From Watersipora subatra (lineage: Eukaryota; Bryozoa; Gymnolaemata; Cheilostomatida; Watersiporidae), in the NCBI RefSeq assembly GCF_963576615.1, contig NC_088715.1, positions 52,988,007-53,052,006 on the forward strand: 64,000 nucleotides of DNA, written 5' to 3'. The number at the start of each line of letters is the position of its first letter. The stretch's first letter is position 1. The notes beneath the pieces were generated by a model. It saw nothing but the letters and a program-made list of their open reading frames with translations, did no database searches and had not been told where the DNA came from. Both the position numbers and the translations under genes were made by a program. This document shows, piece after piece, positions 51,400 to 64,000 of the stretch.

Positions 51400-53229
51400 T
51401 TTACATGATGCAAGTTTATGGTTATTTTATTTTCTAACTTTTCAAGTTTTCAGATAAAACACTCCGCCATCACCTAAATTTACGTTTTATCAACAGTTTT
51501 CTGCATCTGGTGTGGTGCATTACATTGACCTGACAAGTATGGGAAATATAACTTTTTACTCACATACTTAGAGAAACATGCCAATAATTAATCATGTTAA
51601 GCATTAGAATATTCAAGGTTCACTGATCGTTTGGTTTTTTTACCTTAATGAACAACGATAATGTAAGTGACTAAATGGCAACCCACAGTTGGTAAGTCTT
51701 TTGATACTGCATGTACGTCTCAAGCTATTTAGTTCGCAACTATTTGTCAAAAGTATGAAAAATTTAAAGATGGCCCTCAAAGTCGAGAATTGAAACTTTT
51801 TGCGGATTTGAGAGAATTTTGAGCAGTCGATATTCTTTCTACCTCATTAAATTGAAATTGGGAGATGATAGCCTGTCTGGTAATTTATTGGCCAATGTAC
51901 ACTGAGCTAATTATTACTTAATAATGTTAGTACCATTAGTTTGACTAATAATGCTAGTTAGTCACAGTCTCTCATAACAGCTGTTTAAATTATTTGGGTT
52001 ATTTGCTTGCTAACATGACTAACAATTACCGTTGGATTCAAATGTGTAAAAAATTATATACATAGTTTTAATTTGCTCTGAATAAAAAAACTTATTTTAT
52101 TAAAAAAGATTTTGGAAACAATTTTCAACTAATAGCATTTTTTTCAAGTTTTTATTCATTGCTGGCGCCAGTAGGCAAATGTATACACTTTTAATCATAA
52201 TAGTGCAAAGCCTATAAGAAATTATTGGTATCTAATCATTTTATTATAAAACAACTACAAAAGTTAAGATGAAATTTTGCTTTAAAATCATGTCAAGCAA
52301 AGCTAATTTCATTTTATATCAGCAAAGAAACTATTTAATTTTTTTGCTTTATAATTATTCCATACAACTACAATTACAAAATAGCAAAGACGTGTTCTTA
52401 TGCCTAATTATTAATGATCAGGTGAGTGAACAACCTGCATTGGTTGTCATATTCTTTACAAAAACAGCGCAGCCGGAATGTATAGAATGCAAAGCAAGGC
52501 AGGCTCCGAAAATGTTTTTGACATTGTATAACACTCTGATAACATCGGTTGACAAGATTACCAAACAAATACAACTAATATTTATTGACAGTCGCACTGG
52601 TAGTATATGAAATTGCAACGAAGAAAAATTAAAATGCAAAGGGGTATGTAAAGTACTGCACAACGTGTGATTCTTTAAGTGTAATTTAGAACGACTATTG
52701 CACCAGTGTAAGTTGAGTATTGGCATAAACTGGTACATGTTTTGAGGTGATTATAAGTTGACATAAAATATAACAGTGTATTTGCTCAACAAATATCTGA
52801 TATAATATATTCATTGGTATAAACTGCTGCAAACAGAAAGCTTATTACTTACAGAAAGTCTTGATAATCTGCAAATGTATGATACATGTTCAAGTTAATT
52901 TTGACTAACAGCTAGAAGCTAAAATAAAAGCGTTAATAAGAACAAATTGACAACGTAAAATAAAATGCTCGTTTGAGCAGTAATCGTTTCTGGTTGCTTC
53001 ACTTTTATGGAAGCCTTGCCAGAGGAAAGAATGTTACGGTTAAAATGTTTTAATAAATGAGCAACTAATCAGTTTAATGAAGCTATCAGGTTCTTATTCT
53101 TCTACTTAAAGTTCAGCTGAAGATTAAATCATCTGCGTTTCCAACTTCCAGGTCTGATCATTTCAGCCAGGAGTGAAGTTGTATACCATACTTACTTTAG
53201 TTACATACTTTACTTAATATTGTAAATAA
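51400..53229 (+). repeat. Dispersed 1.9-kb block, copy interrupted by the Helitron-like element (left part)
   Basis: Aligns with 37560-39300. It continues after the insertion at 54429-54560 (TTTAAAATTACAAT, CACAGTTTCTAACTTT). Confidence 0.7.
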
Positions 53230-54428
53230 TCCCACGACCAAACGAGCAGAGCGAATGTTTGAGAGTTTTTATGATAAATGCGTGTGCAAACAACTTACGA
53301 AAATTATTCATCAACAATGTCGCAAACCCTTGTACAAAAATCTAATTGACAAATTTAACCATTGTTCTGTGGAGTCATTTAAGTGTAATAACGATACAAA
53401 ACGCATATAAACCTATTTAAATATATTACCAAGTCTTTAAAAGGTGTCGACAGTATCTTAAAATTTACCCATCTGATTGGATTATACATAAATAGACAGA
53501 TTAATTCTGCCAAAAATTGCCACAAAACGCTTGAAAAGCTTGGTTTAATAATAGTTAAGACCGGCCTACGATTCGCCAATAAAGCCGTGCGACAGATAGT
53601 AGAACTATTTAGTAGTGCGCATTTCACGAGAAAAACGTGCTCATTTCACCAGTCTATGGCATTGTTTACTTGCTAAGGTTTCTAATATTTTTGTTAGATT
53701 TAATTATAAGAATTTATTCAAAAGTTTCTGTAATAAACGTAGACCATTTGAGGCGTAGACCGATTTACAGGAACGAAATTGTGGTACACAGTTTATCAGC
53801 TTATGTTTTTTTGTCCAATTACCAAAGGTTTCATTAAGTTATTTAAAACGTTATCCAAAATTCTTTGCAACTTATGTACAAGCTAGGTCCGAACTACAAT
53901 GCCCCTTTATGACAAGAAATTTTTTTCATTCTGCTCTAGTTTGCAAAAAACTTCTAGATGCGTGAACGCTCATACTTGCTATCTGTTAAAGATCGCTATC
54001 AAAACCATTCTACATTCAACACAACAAACTTTCAAACTGTGTATAGTACACAGTAGCTTGCCATTTTACTTCTAATTTTGCATTTCAGAGTTATAATAAA
54101 CATATTTCCTTATTGTTGTTGTTAAATTACATACATTACAGTAGGTTAGGCCTACAGCTTTAATTAATATTCATTTTATTGTTGTAAAACATAGGTTTGA
54201 GATAGTAGTAGATTAGGTGAGATTTTTTGTGTGATTAGGTGTGATTTATTGTTGTAAGACATAGGTTTGAGATAGTAGTAGATCAGGTGTGATTTTTTGT
54301 GTGATTAGACGTGTTTTATTGTTGTAAAACATACTTTTTGACAACTAGTTTTTTAACAACCAATTTCTTTTTCCATTATCACTTGTTCCATTATCAGGTC
54401 GTGTGCTGTATGAGAGGGGAATTTCTAG
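53230..54428 (+). mobile_element. Non-autonomous Helitron-like (HINE-type) element, one core repeat
   Basis: Starts TCCCACGACCAAACGAG after host A (53229) and ends AATTTCTAG before host T (54429). It aligns with the minus-strand copy at 17092-18829 over both arms, for example the segment with GCGACAGATAGTAGAAC near 53590. It has one core unit (about 53990-54190) and a private 2.5-fold repeat of about 70 bp (54190-54340, ACATAGGTTTGAGATAG). The paralogous block near 39300 is the uninterrupted site, proving insertion at A/T without target duplication. No protein-coding capacity. Confidence 0.78.
54190..54345. repeat. About 2.5 tandem units of about 70 bp inside the Helitron-like element
   Basis: TTGTTGTAAAACATAGGTTT, GAGATAGTAGTAGATTAGG and TTTTTTGTGTGATTAG recur. 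They are absent from the other copy. Confidence 0.8.
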
Positions 54429-54539
54429 TTTAAAATTACAATTGCTGTTGTACAACTTATCTCTTTGACTAACGCAGAGCAAATTTCTCAGAATTTTTCA
54501 GCACAGTTTCTAACTTTTCTTAAGGTATAAAAATTTCTG

Positions 54540-54835
54540 TAAAAGATGAGAATAAAGAGATAAAAAAAGGGAGTTGAAATGATCAAGCTAGAGAGAGAGG
54601 GTTGACTGCAGAAAAAAGAAGTTGAAGAAAGAAAAGAAGAATTAAGATAAAAAAAACAGGAAAAAAGGGAGGAGGGAAATAGAGGGAGAAAGTGAGAGGG
54701 AGGATATGGGATGGAAAAATGGAAAAAAAGAGGAAAGTGAAGGGGAGTGGAAGAGAAAAAATGATATAGAGAGAAAAAGAAAAGAGAGATTGAGAAAGCA
54801 AAGAGGAGAAAGAAAGAAAAAACATCTCCCATTCA
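54540..54835. repeat. GA-rich (polypurine) tract
   Basis: Plus strand almost only A and G, with GAGAGAGAGG, GGGAGGAGGGAAA and GAAAAAGAAAAGAG. It is at the same relative place as the shorter GA tract at 39440-39560 in the paralogous block. Confidence 0.85.
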
Positions 54836-54977
54836 GATTATTAAGAAGGATAAAAAATAATCAGATAAACAGATAGGCTCATATGCCATCTTTACACAAG
54901 TGACCTTTAAGGATTAACATATAAACTGGCTTGCATATACTGTATGCCTGAATTGAGTGACTATTATGTAAAATCAT

Positions 54978-55312
<335 letters not shown>

Positions 55313-57723
55313 TGTAAAATGCTTTGCAGTAAATGGCTGTTTATTTCCTAGTGATATTTTAACATGCACAAGCGCTTTTCTATACTTATTTAGCAGTACA
55401 AAGGTTTACCTCAAGAAACCGAAAGTTTTATAAAATGCTGTCCGACTAGATTCCTTACTAAATCAGACCAGAAATATTATAATATAATATTATATATATT
55501 ACAAATATATATTATTATATTATATATATTTATATTATAATTCTAACTTCAATGTTACCATAAAAGTTATAATTATTAGTGGAAAAAAACAAATTGGCAA
55601 AACTTGGAGTCTCTGATCTTGCTGCTTTAGTTGGAAATATTTTCATTCATATATCAATCTATTCATATGGAGTTGCACATAGGACACCAATGCCAAAAAT
55701 GTTTTACTGCAGATTTTAAAAATTTTTTCCTCTTTTTCCACTTAAAAAAACTCCTACTTTACACTCTCTGGAGTTTTATTTTTCATCATGTTGATCACTA
55801 TCCGACCAAAGGGTTATTCTACTGTCATAATAAATGTGACACCAATAACCCTAGAGATCTTGTGCTTCAGTCATTGTTTCACGTCTACCAAAAAAGTGTG
55901 AGACTAAGTTGTTGCTACTCTCTGCAAGGCAAGGCTACAAGGCTAACAAAGAAATAAAAACATGCGTAGTCTGTGGCCATTGGAGAATGCTGACGATGAA
56001 TAAAAAGAGTGCTTGGTAGTCTTAGTCGTATGCATTACTAGCTCATTGCGCAATAAGTTTGCGAACAACTTAGGAAGTCCAGTGTGATTTCATGCAATAC
56101 GCTCTGTCATGACAATCAAAATGTAACTCGGTCACTTATTTAGTATTGCCTAATGTAGCCACATACCAAAGACTTTTTATCACACTCTGATACTGGTATT
56201 TAAGAAGTAAGATGTAAAATACTAACCAACAGATTTCAGTTCAAGCCTTCAATTAAAAATATTTTAAACAGCTCAAGATTACGGAGAGAGAGTGTAAAAG
56301 GAAGATCACAAGCAAAAAGGAGAGAGAATTTTTAGTATTACCTAATTTAGCTACATGCGAGTGACTTTCTACTACATTGTGATCTTTTTGGTTATGAAAT
56401 GGATGATGAAATACTCACATACATATCTTAGCTAAAGCCTCTTATTATGAACATCTTACGGGTCATTAACCACAATTAATAGCAATAACTGACAGTCATG
56501 GAATTAATGAATGCATTCTTACCATGATGATTTAATATTGCAGCTAGAGTTGTATGCTTTCACTCGCTTCTTATCTTATTAAGTGCTCTGTTATTTTACT
56601 AAATAATTATTTGCATAAAAGTTGATCTTTTAATCATATGCAATTCGTTTTTATTTTGTAAAGTGAATTTGTCATCGATTGTTTTGTATTGACAATGCAT
56701 TATTTATGCACAGGCAATGATAATTGACCCTTATAAAGAAAACCAAATTTTTCAATCTTGATTTACACATTCTGGTAGGTAAGCCTCAAATGTGTTTCAG
56801 AAATTTGTTTCTACAAAGCACTCTCTATAATATGCGTGTCTATTTTAGGCAAATTAAGTGATTTATTTTAAAATGATGTCTTTGAATAGCTCAAATTTCA
56901 GAATAATGTTTGTTAGCCAACTTTCCAACGCTATTAAAATTTATGTTTGCCCTTGTAAACACTTTATGCCGAATGTGTGTTATTACAAATTTTTACGAGC
57001 TTTTTTTTAGTCAAAAAAACTGATCATAACAACTTTACTCACAATATGCTATTATTGTCAAGTTGATTTTAATCGAAGTATGATATTTTTTTAATTAGTT
57101 ATGATAAATTTTTGTTCTGCCAATAATTTAAATCCTCGCTTGATGCGGTAGTTAGATATGTGATCCTAATGTAGCCTTACTGCATTATTAGTGTGTTATG
57201 AAGTAAATTATGTAGGGTAGTTTAGTGTTAGTGAAAGCCTGTAACTGTGCGGTGAGATAATTAGCAGACCTGTACCAATTGAAATTCATTTATTATTTGC
57301 TGAAGCAAATGAGTGCTTTATTACGCTGTATACATTGAATTTATGGTAGGTGTCAAACAGAGCCTGTGGTTTAATCTTAGAAAGTAAAAAAATCTATAGA
57401 TCTTTTAAATTTTATATGATACTGGAACTCTATTTTGAGTGTAAATAAGATATTATCATTGTAATAAATAAACACTTTAGCATTCATCTTTGAGATTTAT
57501 TATTTTAGTATTTAAATACCAGAATGCAATTAGCCGGAAAGACCCTTGACACTTGTTGAAGGCTCTTACAGTTGTTGGTTACGTCTTTGAATCAGCCAAC
57601 CATGGTAAGATATGTATCTGATAAATTATGAATGGTCTTAAGCCCCATTAACTGCATAAACAGTTATACTAATCATAGAATAACCGGCATAAAATAGAAT
57701 CTCCATTTAGTTACTAGCTCAAC
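55313..57723. other. Spacer upstream of transporter C
   Basis: A TATAATATTATA-rich palindromic tract at 55470-55545. The 108-codon frame at 55631-55957 has no recognisable motif. The promoter of transporter C must lie at the right end; no motif stands out. Confidence 0.35.
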
Positions 57724-58008
57724 ATGCAAAGAGACGAGTCAGCTAACACGGAGGAATATGAAAGGCTGTTTACTGAAATTACTGAATCTGGTTCAACTGA
57801 AGAACTACCACAAGTTAAAGATAAACATAACTCCATGGTTGTAATTATTATAGCGTTGATATTCTTGTCGTTTTGCATCGACACTCTTCTTTTTCCATTC
57901 TTTCCCGATGTTGCTCTTAGCAAAGGTTTGCTACAAGCTGAAATTGGAATCGTCTTTTCAGCATTTGACTTGGCTAGATTTGTGACCGCTCCTATTACTG
58001 GATCAATG
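57724..58008 (+). CDS. Transporter C exon 1
   Basis: ATG in context GCTCAACATG; 95 codons; donor GTAAGT at 58009. About five residues in six equal to transporter A exon 1. Confidence 0.9.
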
Positions 58009-61000
58009 GTAAGTTACTTGGGAAGAAATTTACCTAACTAGTTTGTTGTGTGCATAAACAAACTGAATACGTTTGTGTAAGAAAAGTAGTCATAGCCACC
58101 TATTGGTCAAAAGGCATAAGAAAGGTTTGGTATAAAGGTATAGTCTTGCTTCCATAAAGTGAAACGACATGAACATAATTAAAAGAGTAAATGGTAAATG
58201 CATACAAGATACGATTAAAACAATTTAATAATTTCTATTTCACCTAACTGAGCTTAGTAAGTAAACCATTATTATAATAAATGTATTCCACATGCAATTA
58301 AGTAAATTTAATATTTGTTTATTTTATCTAAGTATACTTAGTAACTAATTAGCATTAGTTATTATTTAGTGAAATAAGTTAAGTAACAGCAAAATTTAAC
58401 TAACACTCTATTGTACCAGTGTTCTGATATCTAAACAAAATTTTGGTGAATTTGATCTTAAAAAATATGCACCTATAAAACAAAAATTTATCACTAAATA
58501 AATTGTAATCAAAGTTAAAACTTGATTCCCAATATGTTTAACTTAAATGTAATCAAAACCAGCATTTCAAACCCCTTCAAACAAAGAACAAAGCACAACT
58601 GTACATGTAAGCAGTAAATCTGTCTTGCAACTCTATTAGCCTCAAGCTTTATTGACTATAAAAGTGGACATAATATTAAAGGGAACTTAGTTCTGAGCTA
58701 ACACATTAACCTTGAGTATTATGATTCTATAGATATTTATAGATTAGACACAGCTAAAATATGAATCTCCAAAGACTAACCTAAATATAAATGTTTTTTA
58801 CAGTTGGCAGAAGATTATAAAAACTTAGTAAGCAGTTGATTGGCAGGTTTCATAAAAATGAGATATATATTCAGTTTGTTAAATAAAAAATCTTGTTAGC
58901 TTTGTTCTGACTTGGACTTGACAGCATCTACTATGGTGCTGTTTTATGTAGTTGAGCTTTAACAGAAAAGGTTCTCCCTTGTGATATTGGTTACTAACTA
59001 TGACACTTTTTCTTTATCACTTCTGACATTGGATTAGTTACTTAACAGAGTAGTAGTCCTTAACCTAGTAGCAGTTGTGGTTCTTATAGTCACAGTTGAC
59101 CAATTAGAATAGTTAAATTGACTTTTTTATTTATAAATTTAAATGGTTAGAGCAGTAAAGTTAGTTTTTGAACTTGTTTTAATTTTTCTATTCAGTTTAG
59201 TAAATGCCATCCGAAGAAAATGTGTGTTATAGGAGTAACAGCTGCTGGGACTGCTTGCATCTCTTTTGGGTAAGTCTCAAATACTCGTTCAGTAGTTTTG
59301 TGAATTGTTGTAACTGCGCTTGAATATATTTGTGAAATGTTTTAAAGAGTATTAAAGTATGGGCCTTTGCGATATCTAAATGCTAAACTTGTGTTTGCTT
59401 GGTTTCTAGGTATCTATTAAAAAACTGTTTTTATAGCGAGTGTGAACGATTTGCAAAGTTCATATTCCTGCAACTCTGATGATCTAAAGTGCTTCTTAAT
59501 TTATAAAACCTGCATACGACGATAATAACAATTGTATTCTATATAATTGCTATTATTGTTATTATTATTATTATATATATTATAACAATTAAATTCTGCT
59601 TATCAAAATATTTGGCTTTGTTTTATTTATTATTATGTTTATTCAGTTTAATATTATCACTTTATTTATTATAATGTTTATTATGTTTAATGTTGTCATT
59701 TTATTTCTTATTTTGAGGGGAAAGGCCACATATAAGACTTCGATGCCAATAAAGTGATGTATCTGATTCACTATCAGTCATATCTACTATTTTACACTAT
59801 TTTGTGAAACATTTACTAGCTTATTAACAAGCAAGACTTTGCTGCCTGTTGATAATAATTTTTATCTGCTTGTTTTCTAGTTATCTGAAGATAACTGCTT
59901 CTCAGTGAGTATTTAATTATAAGTAAAAGACTAAAAAATTAAGCCTTTTAGATAACTTATTTTTGTTAGCTTTTTTTACTAATATATTTTGATAAAACTC
60001 CCATGCTTTATAATTAATTTTCACCTTTTAGTTGCATCATTTATTTCTAATTAAAAAGAAATCAGTTTTACACTGACCTCTCATTTGTTAATCAGACTCA
60101 CACTCATTGTTGTCCTTACTTTGTTCATGAAACTTCTAATGTATCAGTTACACATATCAGACTGTTTTGGAAAAAAATTTGCATTAAACCCAGTGTACGT
60201 TCTTTTACATCGAAACTGTTACTATTTTCTTCTTTTTTTTATTATTTACCATTTTGCTGCTCAATGCTTTATGCACCTTATCCAATAATCAGAAAGACTT
60301 TGGTAAAATCACATGTGGACGATCAAAGTTGAGAACCATTAATTTTTTGATCAACTAAAGATTTTCAGCATCAAATTTTATATGATTGTGTTCACAAGCT
60401 AAAGCTTGTCAAAACAAGCTAGAGTGTGCTAATAAGCAATAAGGGTGATGAACATATTTTTCTACAGAATGTCAATCGATAGCATACTAGGCTGGTTGAT
60501 ACACTCATATGCAAAGTAAAGGTATAGGTGAATGCAAATTGACCAAAGGCCAATATTAGGTCATCAGTGTAAGTATAAAATATTTTATCAGTTTAAGGCA
60601 AAATTATGCTAGAAATAAGTTTTAATTTAATAGCCTTTAGCAAGAGTTGAGCCAGTTAAAAGCAGCTTAATTTGGATTAGGTCAAATATGCGCTACAACT
60701 TTTTGTTAAAAAAAAATACATACATGTAGGTCAGAGATCATTACATAGTACTTGCTTACTTCATACAAGAAATCTAATGATCAGCTTAAAGTCTATATTA
60801 AGTATTATAAAAATGAACATTCATATCTATGTATGATGAATCAAATTGTTGGTTGCCTACTATATTCATGTGACAGGCAAACGCTGAATGCCTAAAAATC
60901 ACTGGCTCAAAACATAATAAAGAGTATCTTATGTAACGCTTTGGGCATAACTTACTATAACTACTATTGTTACTATTGTTTGATAACTTCTATTATCAAA

Positions 61001-64000
61001 CAATAGTAACTAGTATACTATTTTACTTGAAATGTGCTCTGCAATTTTGCCAATATTCAGTATAAATATTTATCATTTACAAGCATCTAAAGCATATGAG
61101 ATCCAACATCTGAGATCCAAATTTGATTGTTGTAGATACTTTTATGAATGTTTTTCTGCAAACCCACAAAAAGTTAGTTAAGCTAAAAATGGATCACCAA
61201 TATGTGGTATTACTGATAAAGTTATATATCTTTAATGTAAATGATGGCAGATCGACTTTAAAACAGAAATACTTTATGAAAACCATTGATAATAATTTTT
61301 CAAAAGCCCGCTTTTGTATACAATGCAAAATAAACAGCTATATATTGCTTGTTAGCTACCAGTAGAACAACAGCTCTTGGGTTGTTTTTGCTCTAGCCAA
61401 TAATATGTTAATAGCTTTTAACTGGTTTTTGTGATAAAAAATGTTTTTTGTAAGAGATTACACCGACTGACCTACATGTCCACAGACACTGCCGATTGAT
61501 ATCATACATTCATAAATATGTTCATTTATTCTTATTAATCATTAGCGCACGCTAGCTTGTTCACCATAAGAAAATAGAGCTGCACCTGACTTGCTGCGGT
61601 TGGTTGAGCAAATCAACCTGATGATGATATTGGTTGCTCAACTGTACCATTGATTAATGCTTTAACAAGCTCAAGCTGCAGTTCAGGCAAATTTTCAAAG
61701 GATTGTTGGTCGACCAAAAATTCAATTTTTCAGGATGTGCCAGCAGATAGCTATTTTGGAAAATCTGCCAAATTTTTGACCAGTTCACGCTTAATACTAA
61801 ATGTTTCACTGGTTACACATACGATTTATCATGCATTTGTCATCAAAATAGCTGTCACTGCAAAGTTTGGGAGTTATCCACCAGAGTTTAAGCGAACTTT
61901 AACACTATTAGCTGATAACTCTATTGTAGGGTTACCAGCTCAATCAAATCAACAACTATCTTTTTCATTAGCTGCCTAGCTATCAGATGCGTGGCAGGTA
62001 TAGGATCCGCCATGTTAAATGTCTCAGGAACTAGTCTATTGATGAAGGCCTCAGGCTATGAATCACCTACTATTGTGGTGAGCAATATATCTAACTAGCA
62101 AAATTTATCTAACAACAGGTTCAGCTATACTTGAGTAGAACTTATTTTCTTTTATCTCTGAGTAAATTGTCTGAAAACTACTCACATTTACTATTTTGAT
62201 CTTTGTTATTCTCATTTCTAGAGGATTGTCTCTCTTTTTACATAAGATGTTCATTGTTGATTCTGACCGAAAGATGAATTAAGTTTCATGAAGTTTGAAT
62301 CCAATGGTATACTCAAGTTTTTCATTGAAATTTCCAACAGCTTAACTGTACCCAACATTGACATGATTTATATAATCAAAGGTTTACATCTCTAAATATA
62401 TAGCAGACGACATTATAGTTTTTTACTGATAAGCAAAGCACTGGTCTAAAAATTAATATAAACCACACAATGAAGAAGCCAGCTTTTGTCTGAGCTAGGC
62501 CCTGAACAGAAAAGAGAAACTTCTCATAACACCATAAAATCTCTTTGGTAGATAGAGTAGCAGAAGAATCATGTGACCTACTTGGAAATATGCTGTCAAA
62601 TCACAACTATTTTTCAGATTTGAGACAGGGTGTTAAACTCATATGCCATACGCTCGCGCTGGTTACCTAAATGCACCATTAAGTTGAATCATATACTTAC
62701 AGGCTTTTGTGGAAACAGGAAATATGGTTGGATATGCACTAGGACCTGCTTTAGGTGCTCTTCTCTATCAAGTAAGTCTAAATAGCTGCATCGTCTGTTT
62801 ACGGCATCAACCATCACTATCAAAATTTCTCTATTGGACTGTTTCACCTTTGTAAAAAGTTTTTCAGTTGTTGACTTGAAGCAGACTCAACATTTTCTTT
62901 GCATTAATAATCCAACAAAGAATAATCCTAAATATTAACAATGCAGCAACTCATGAAAAACTATTTTTTGTTTAGTTTGTAGGCTACACATACATGTTTT
63001 GTATTTCTGGAGCCTGCCTACTGATTCTACTTCCCGTGCTTTGTTGTGTTGTTCCCAGAGTTGGTGAGTGAAACGCATACTAAGTTTCTCGAGGCTATAA
63101 ACATCGCTGTTATCAACTTATGTCATATGGTTGCTAATATCATTATTTCTACTAAGTCATCTCATTTTAACTTGAGTAATGGTATGAGTTGGTTGTTTCA
63201 ACTCTAATATACAATATTATATAGCTATAAAAAAACAGTTGGTCTCCAGACAGTCAAAATCTTCAGACAGTTTGTCTTCAGACAGTGAACTTTTGATCGC
63301 TAGTGTAGTCAATCAAGAATAGATGAGTACACTTAAGAGTATTGGTCATCAGTAATGCCATATCTGCCTAATAGCATGCTAGAAGACTTACATCAGATGA
63401 AAGTTCTGTGTCATCAGTATTATCATGGCTGACTCACAGCATGTCAACAGTCTTATAGCATATCTAGAAATGAATGCCCTAAAGGCTGGTCCACACAATA
63501 TCGCCGTGTCTCGGCATATCTCGGCGTATCTCGGTGTATTTCGGCGTATTTCGACGTATTTCATATCTTCAATTATCTATAATGACAATTCTGATCTTAA
63601 ACAGCGGAACAAAATAATACTTTATTCTCCAATGCATCTGAAAACACATTATTAAAGTAAAAAAATCTGGCTACTGTTTAAATAAATGCGTCTGAAATGA
63701 TACTTGCAACGCAATACATCTTTGAAAAATTCAAGTAACAATTTGAGTTGTTCATTTGAAAATCTGAGTGATTTAGCCAGAACTGCATGAAAAAATACTC
63801 ACTTTCAAGTTTTGGAATTTTACTAAATTTATTATTGCTCCTAAATCTACTAAAAGGAAACACTAGAAATTTTCACATAAATTACCTAAACTTTCTTGCT
63901 AGCTGGATTAAAGTTTGCACTAAATTTGTTAAATTGTTCTGGTACCTGCGCAAGTTTGTTTTGACTAATGATGTTTTTCATTCTCTCCTTTACAGAAGAA
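57724..64000 (+). CDS. Transporter C, SLC18B1-like MFS, 5' half (exons 1-5 and start of 6)
   Basis: Exons 57724-58008, 59196-59269, 61930-62077, 62703-62771, 62976-63063 and 63996 onward, cut by the window end. Sizes of exons 2-5 are 74, 148, 69 and 88 bp, identical to transporter B, with the same phases and GT..AG borders; exon 1 is 285 bp as in transporter A. The leader is acidic (NTEEYERLF). Asp53 is in TM1 (SFCIDTLLFPFFPD), TM2 ends TAPITGSM, TM4 has AIRCVAGIGSAMLNVSG and TM5 has GYALGPALGALLYQ. By family it should be a proton-coupled exporter or vesicle loader of amine-like cations; substrate unknown. No stop or frameshift is seen in the visible exons, so the gene is probably live. Confidence 0.88.
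59196..59269 (+). CDS. Transporter C exon 2
   Basis: Acceptor CTATTCAG, donor GTAAGT; FSKCHPKKMCVIGVTAAG, then TACISFG. Confidence 0.9.
60969..61010. repeat. Perfect 18-bp inverted repeat, 6-bp loop
   Basis: GTTACTATTGTTTGATAA, CTTCTA, then its exact complement, in intron 2 of transporter C. Confidence 0.85.
61930..62077 (+). CDS. Transporter C exon 3
   Basis: 148 bp; acceptor CTATTGTAG, donor GTGAGC; phase 2 in, 0 out. The start was chosen because it gives the same length and phase as B exon 3 (49 codons: VTSSIKSTTIFFISCLAIRC, then TM4). Confidence 0.85.
62703..62771 (+). CDS. Transporter C exon 4
   Basis: 69 bp; AFVETGNMVGYALGPALGAL, TM5; donor GTAAGT. Confidence 0.9.
62976..63063 (+). 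CDS. Transporter C exon 5
   Basis: 88 bp; acceptor TTGTTTAG; FVGYTYMFCISGACLLILLP, TM6; donor GTGAGT, phase 1. Confidence 0.9.
63501..63560. repeat. Six tandem 10-bp units, consensus TCGGCGTATY
   Basis: Units TCGCCGTGTC, TCGGCATATC, TCGGCGTATC, TCGGTGTATT, TCGGCGTATT and TCGACGTATT. CpG-rich in an AT-rich intron (intron 5 of transporter C). Confidence 0.9.
63996..64000 (+). CDS. Transporter C exon 6, first bases
   Basis: After acceptor CTTTACAG the bases AAGAA match the start of D exon 6 and B exon 6 (EEK); the exon runs out of the window. Confidence 0.8.

Noticed and set aside
55631..55957. 108-codon frame on plus
   Set aside because: No recognisable domain, no splice partners, AT-driven composition; a chance frame is more likely.

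Overview
This window is AT-rich animal genomic DNA. It has spliceosomal introns with GT..AG borders, and many retroelements, Helitron-type elements, tRNA-derived repeats and microsatellites. The only host gene family I can support is a cluster of SLC18B1-like (vesicular amine/polyamine type) major facilitator transporters. An invertebrate is certain from the repeat and gene style only in the broad sense; a lophotrochozoan such as a mollusc or bryozoan is my guess.

Layout. At the left edge (49-333, minus) is exon 1 of transporter A, whose remaining exons lie outside the window. An orphan, dead copy of transporter exon 10 sits at 4012-4183 (minus). Transporter B occupies 8072-34034 on the minus strand: eleven exons whose splice phases join into an uninterrupted reading frame of 494 residues. 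A second possible last exon at 8778-8840 would remove its cytoplasmic tail. Transporter D (41325-48312, plus) has only exons 6-11 and carries a stop codon as the last codon of exon 7, so I call it a pseudogene. Transporter C (57724 to the right edge, plus) shows exons 1-5 and the first bases of exon 6. A and C are the closest pair by exon 1. A/B and D/C point away from each other, so the cluster looks like duplications with one inversion.

Mobile DNA fills introns and spacers. Intron 6 of B holds a young Ty3/Gypsy LTR retrotransposon (23084-27036) with LTRs that look identical by eye, a 150-bp internal duplication in reverse transcriptase and a deletion from RNase H into integrase. Intron 7 holds a 5'-truncated R2-type non-LTR element (20675-22270), a Tigger/mariner-like inverted-repeat element (18956-19714) and a non-autonomous Helitron-like element (17092-18829). 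A second copy of that Helitron-like element (53230-54428) interrupts a dispersed repeat whose uninterrupted copy survives near 39300, which gives the empty site: insertion between A and T without target duplication. A family of composite repeats with a fixed head (CTAGC-GAATGCCCGGCG type), a tRNA-like core and a fixed tail (AACTTTGAGATTTATATA) occurs at least four times in 2-13 kb. A long near-perfect palindrome at 10147-10352 carries hammerhead-ribozyme-like core motifs. There are also a hAT transposase relic and many tandem repeats.

No rRNA genes, CRISPR arrays or bacterial-type operons were seen. Gene calls rest on exon-by-exon comparison among the paralogues in this window and on splice-phase agreement; no database search was possible.
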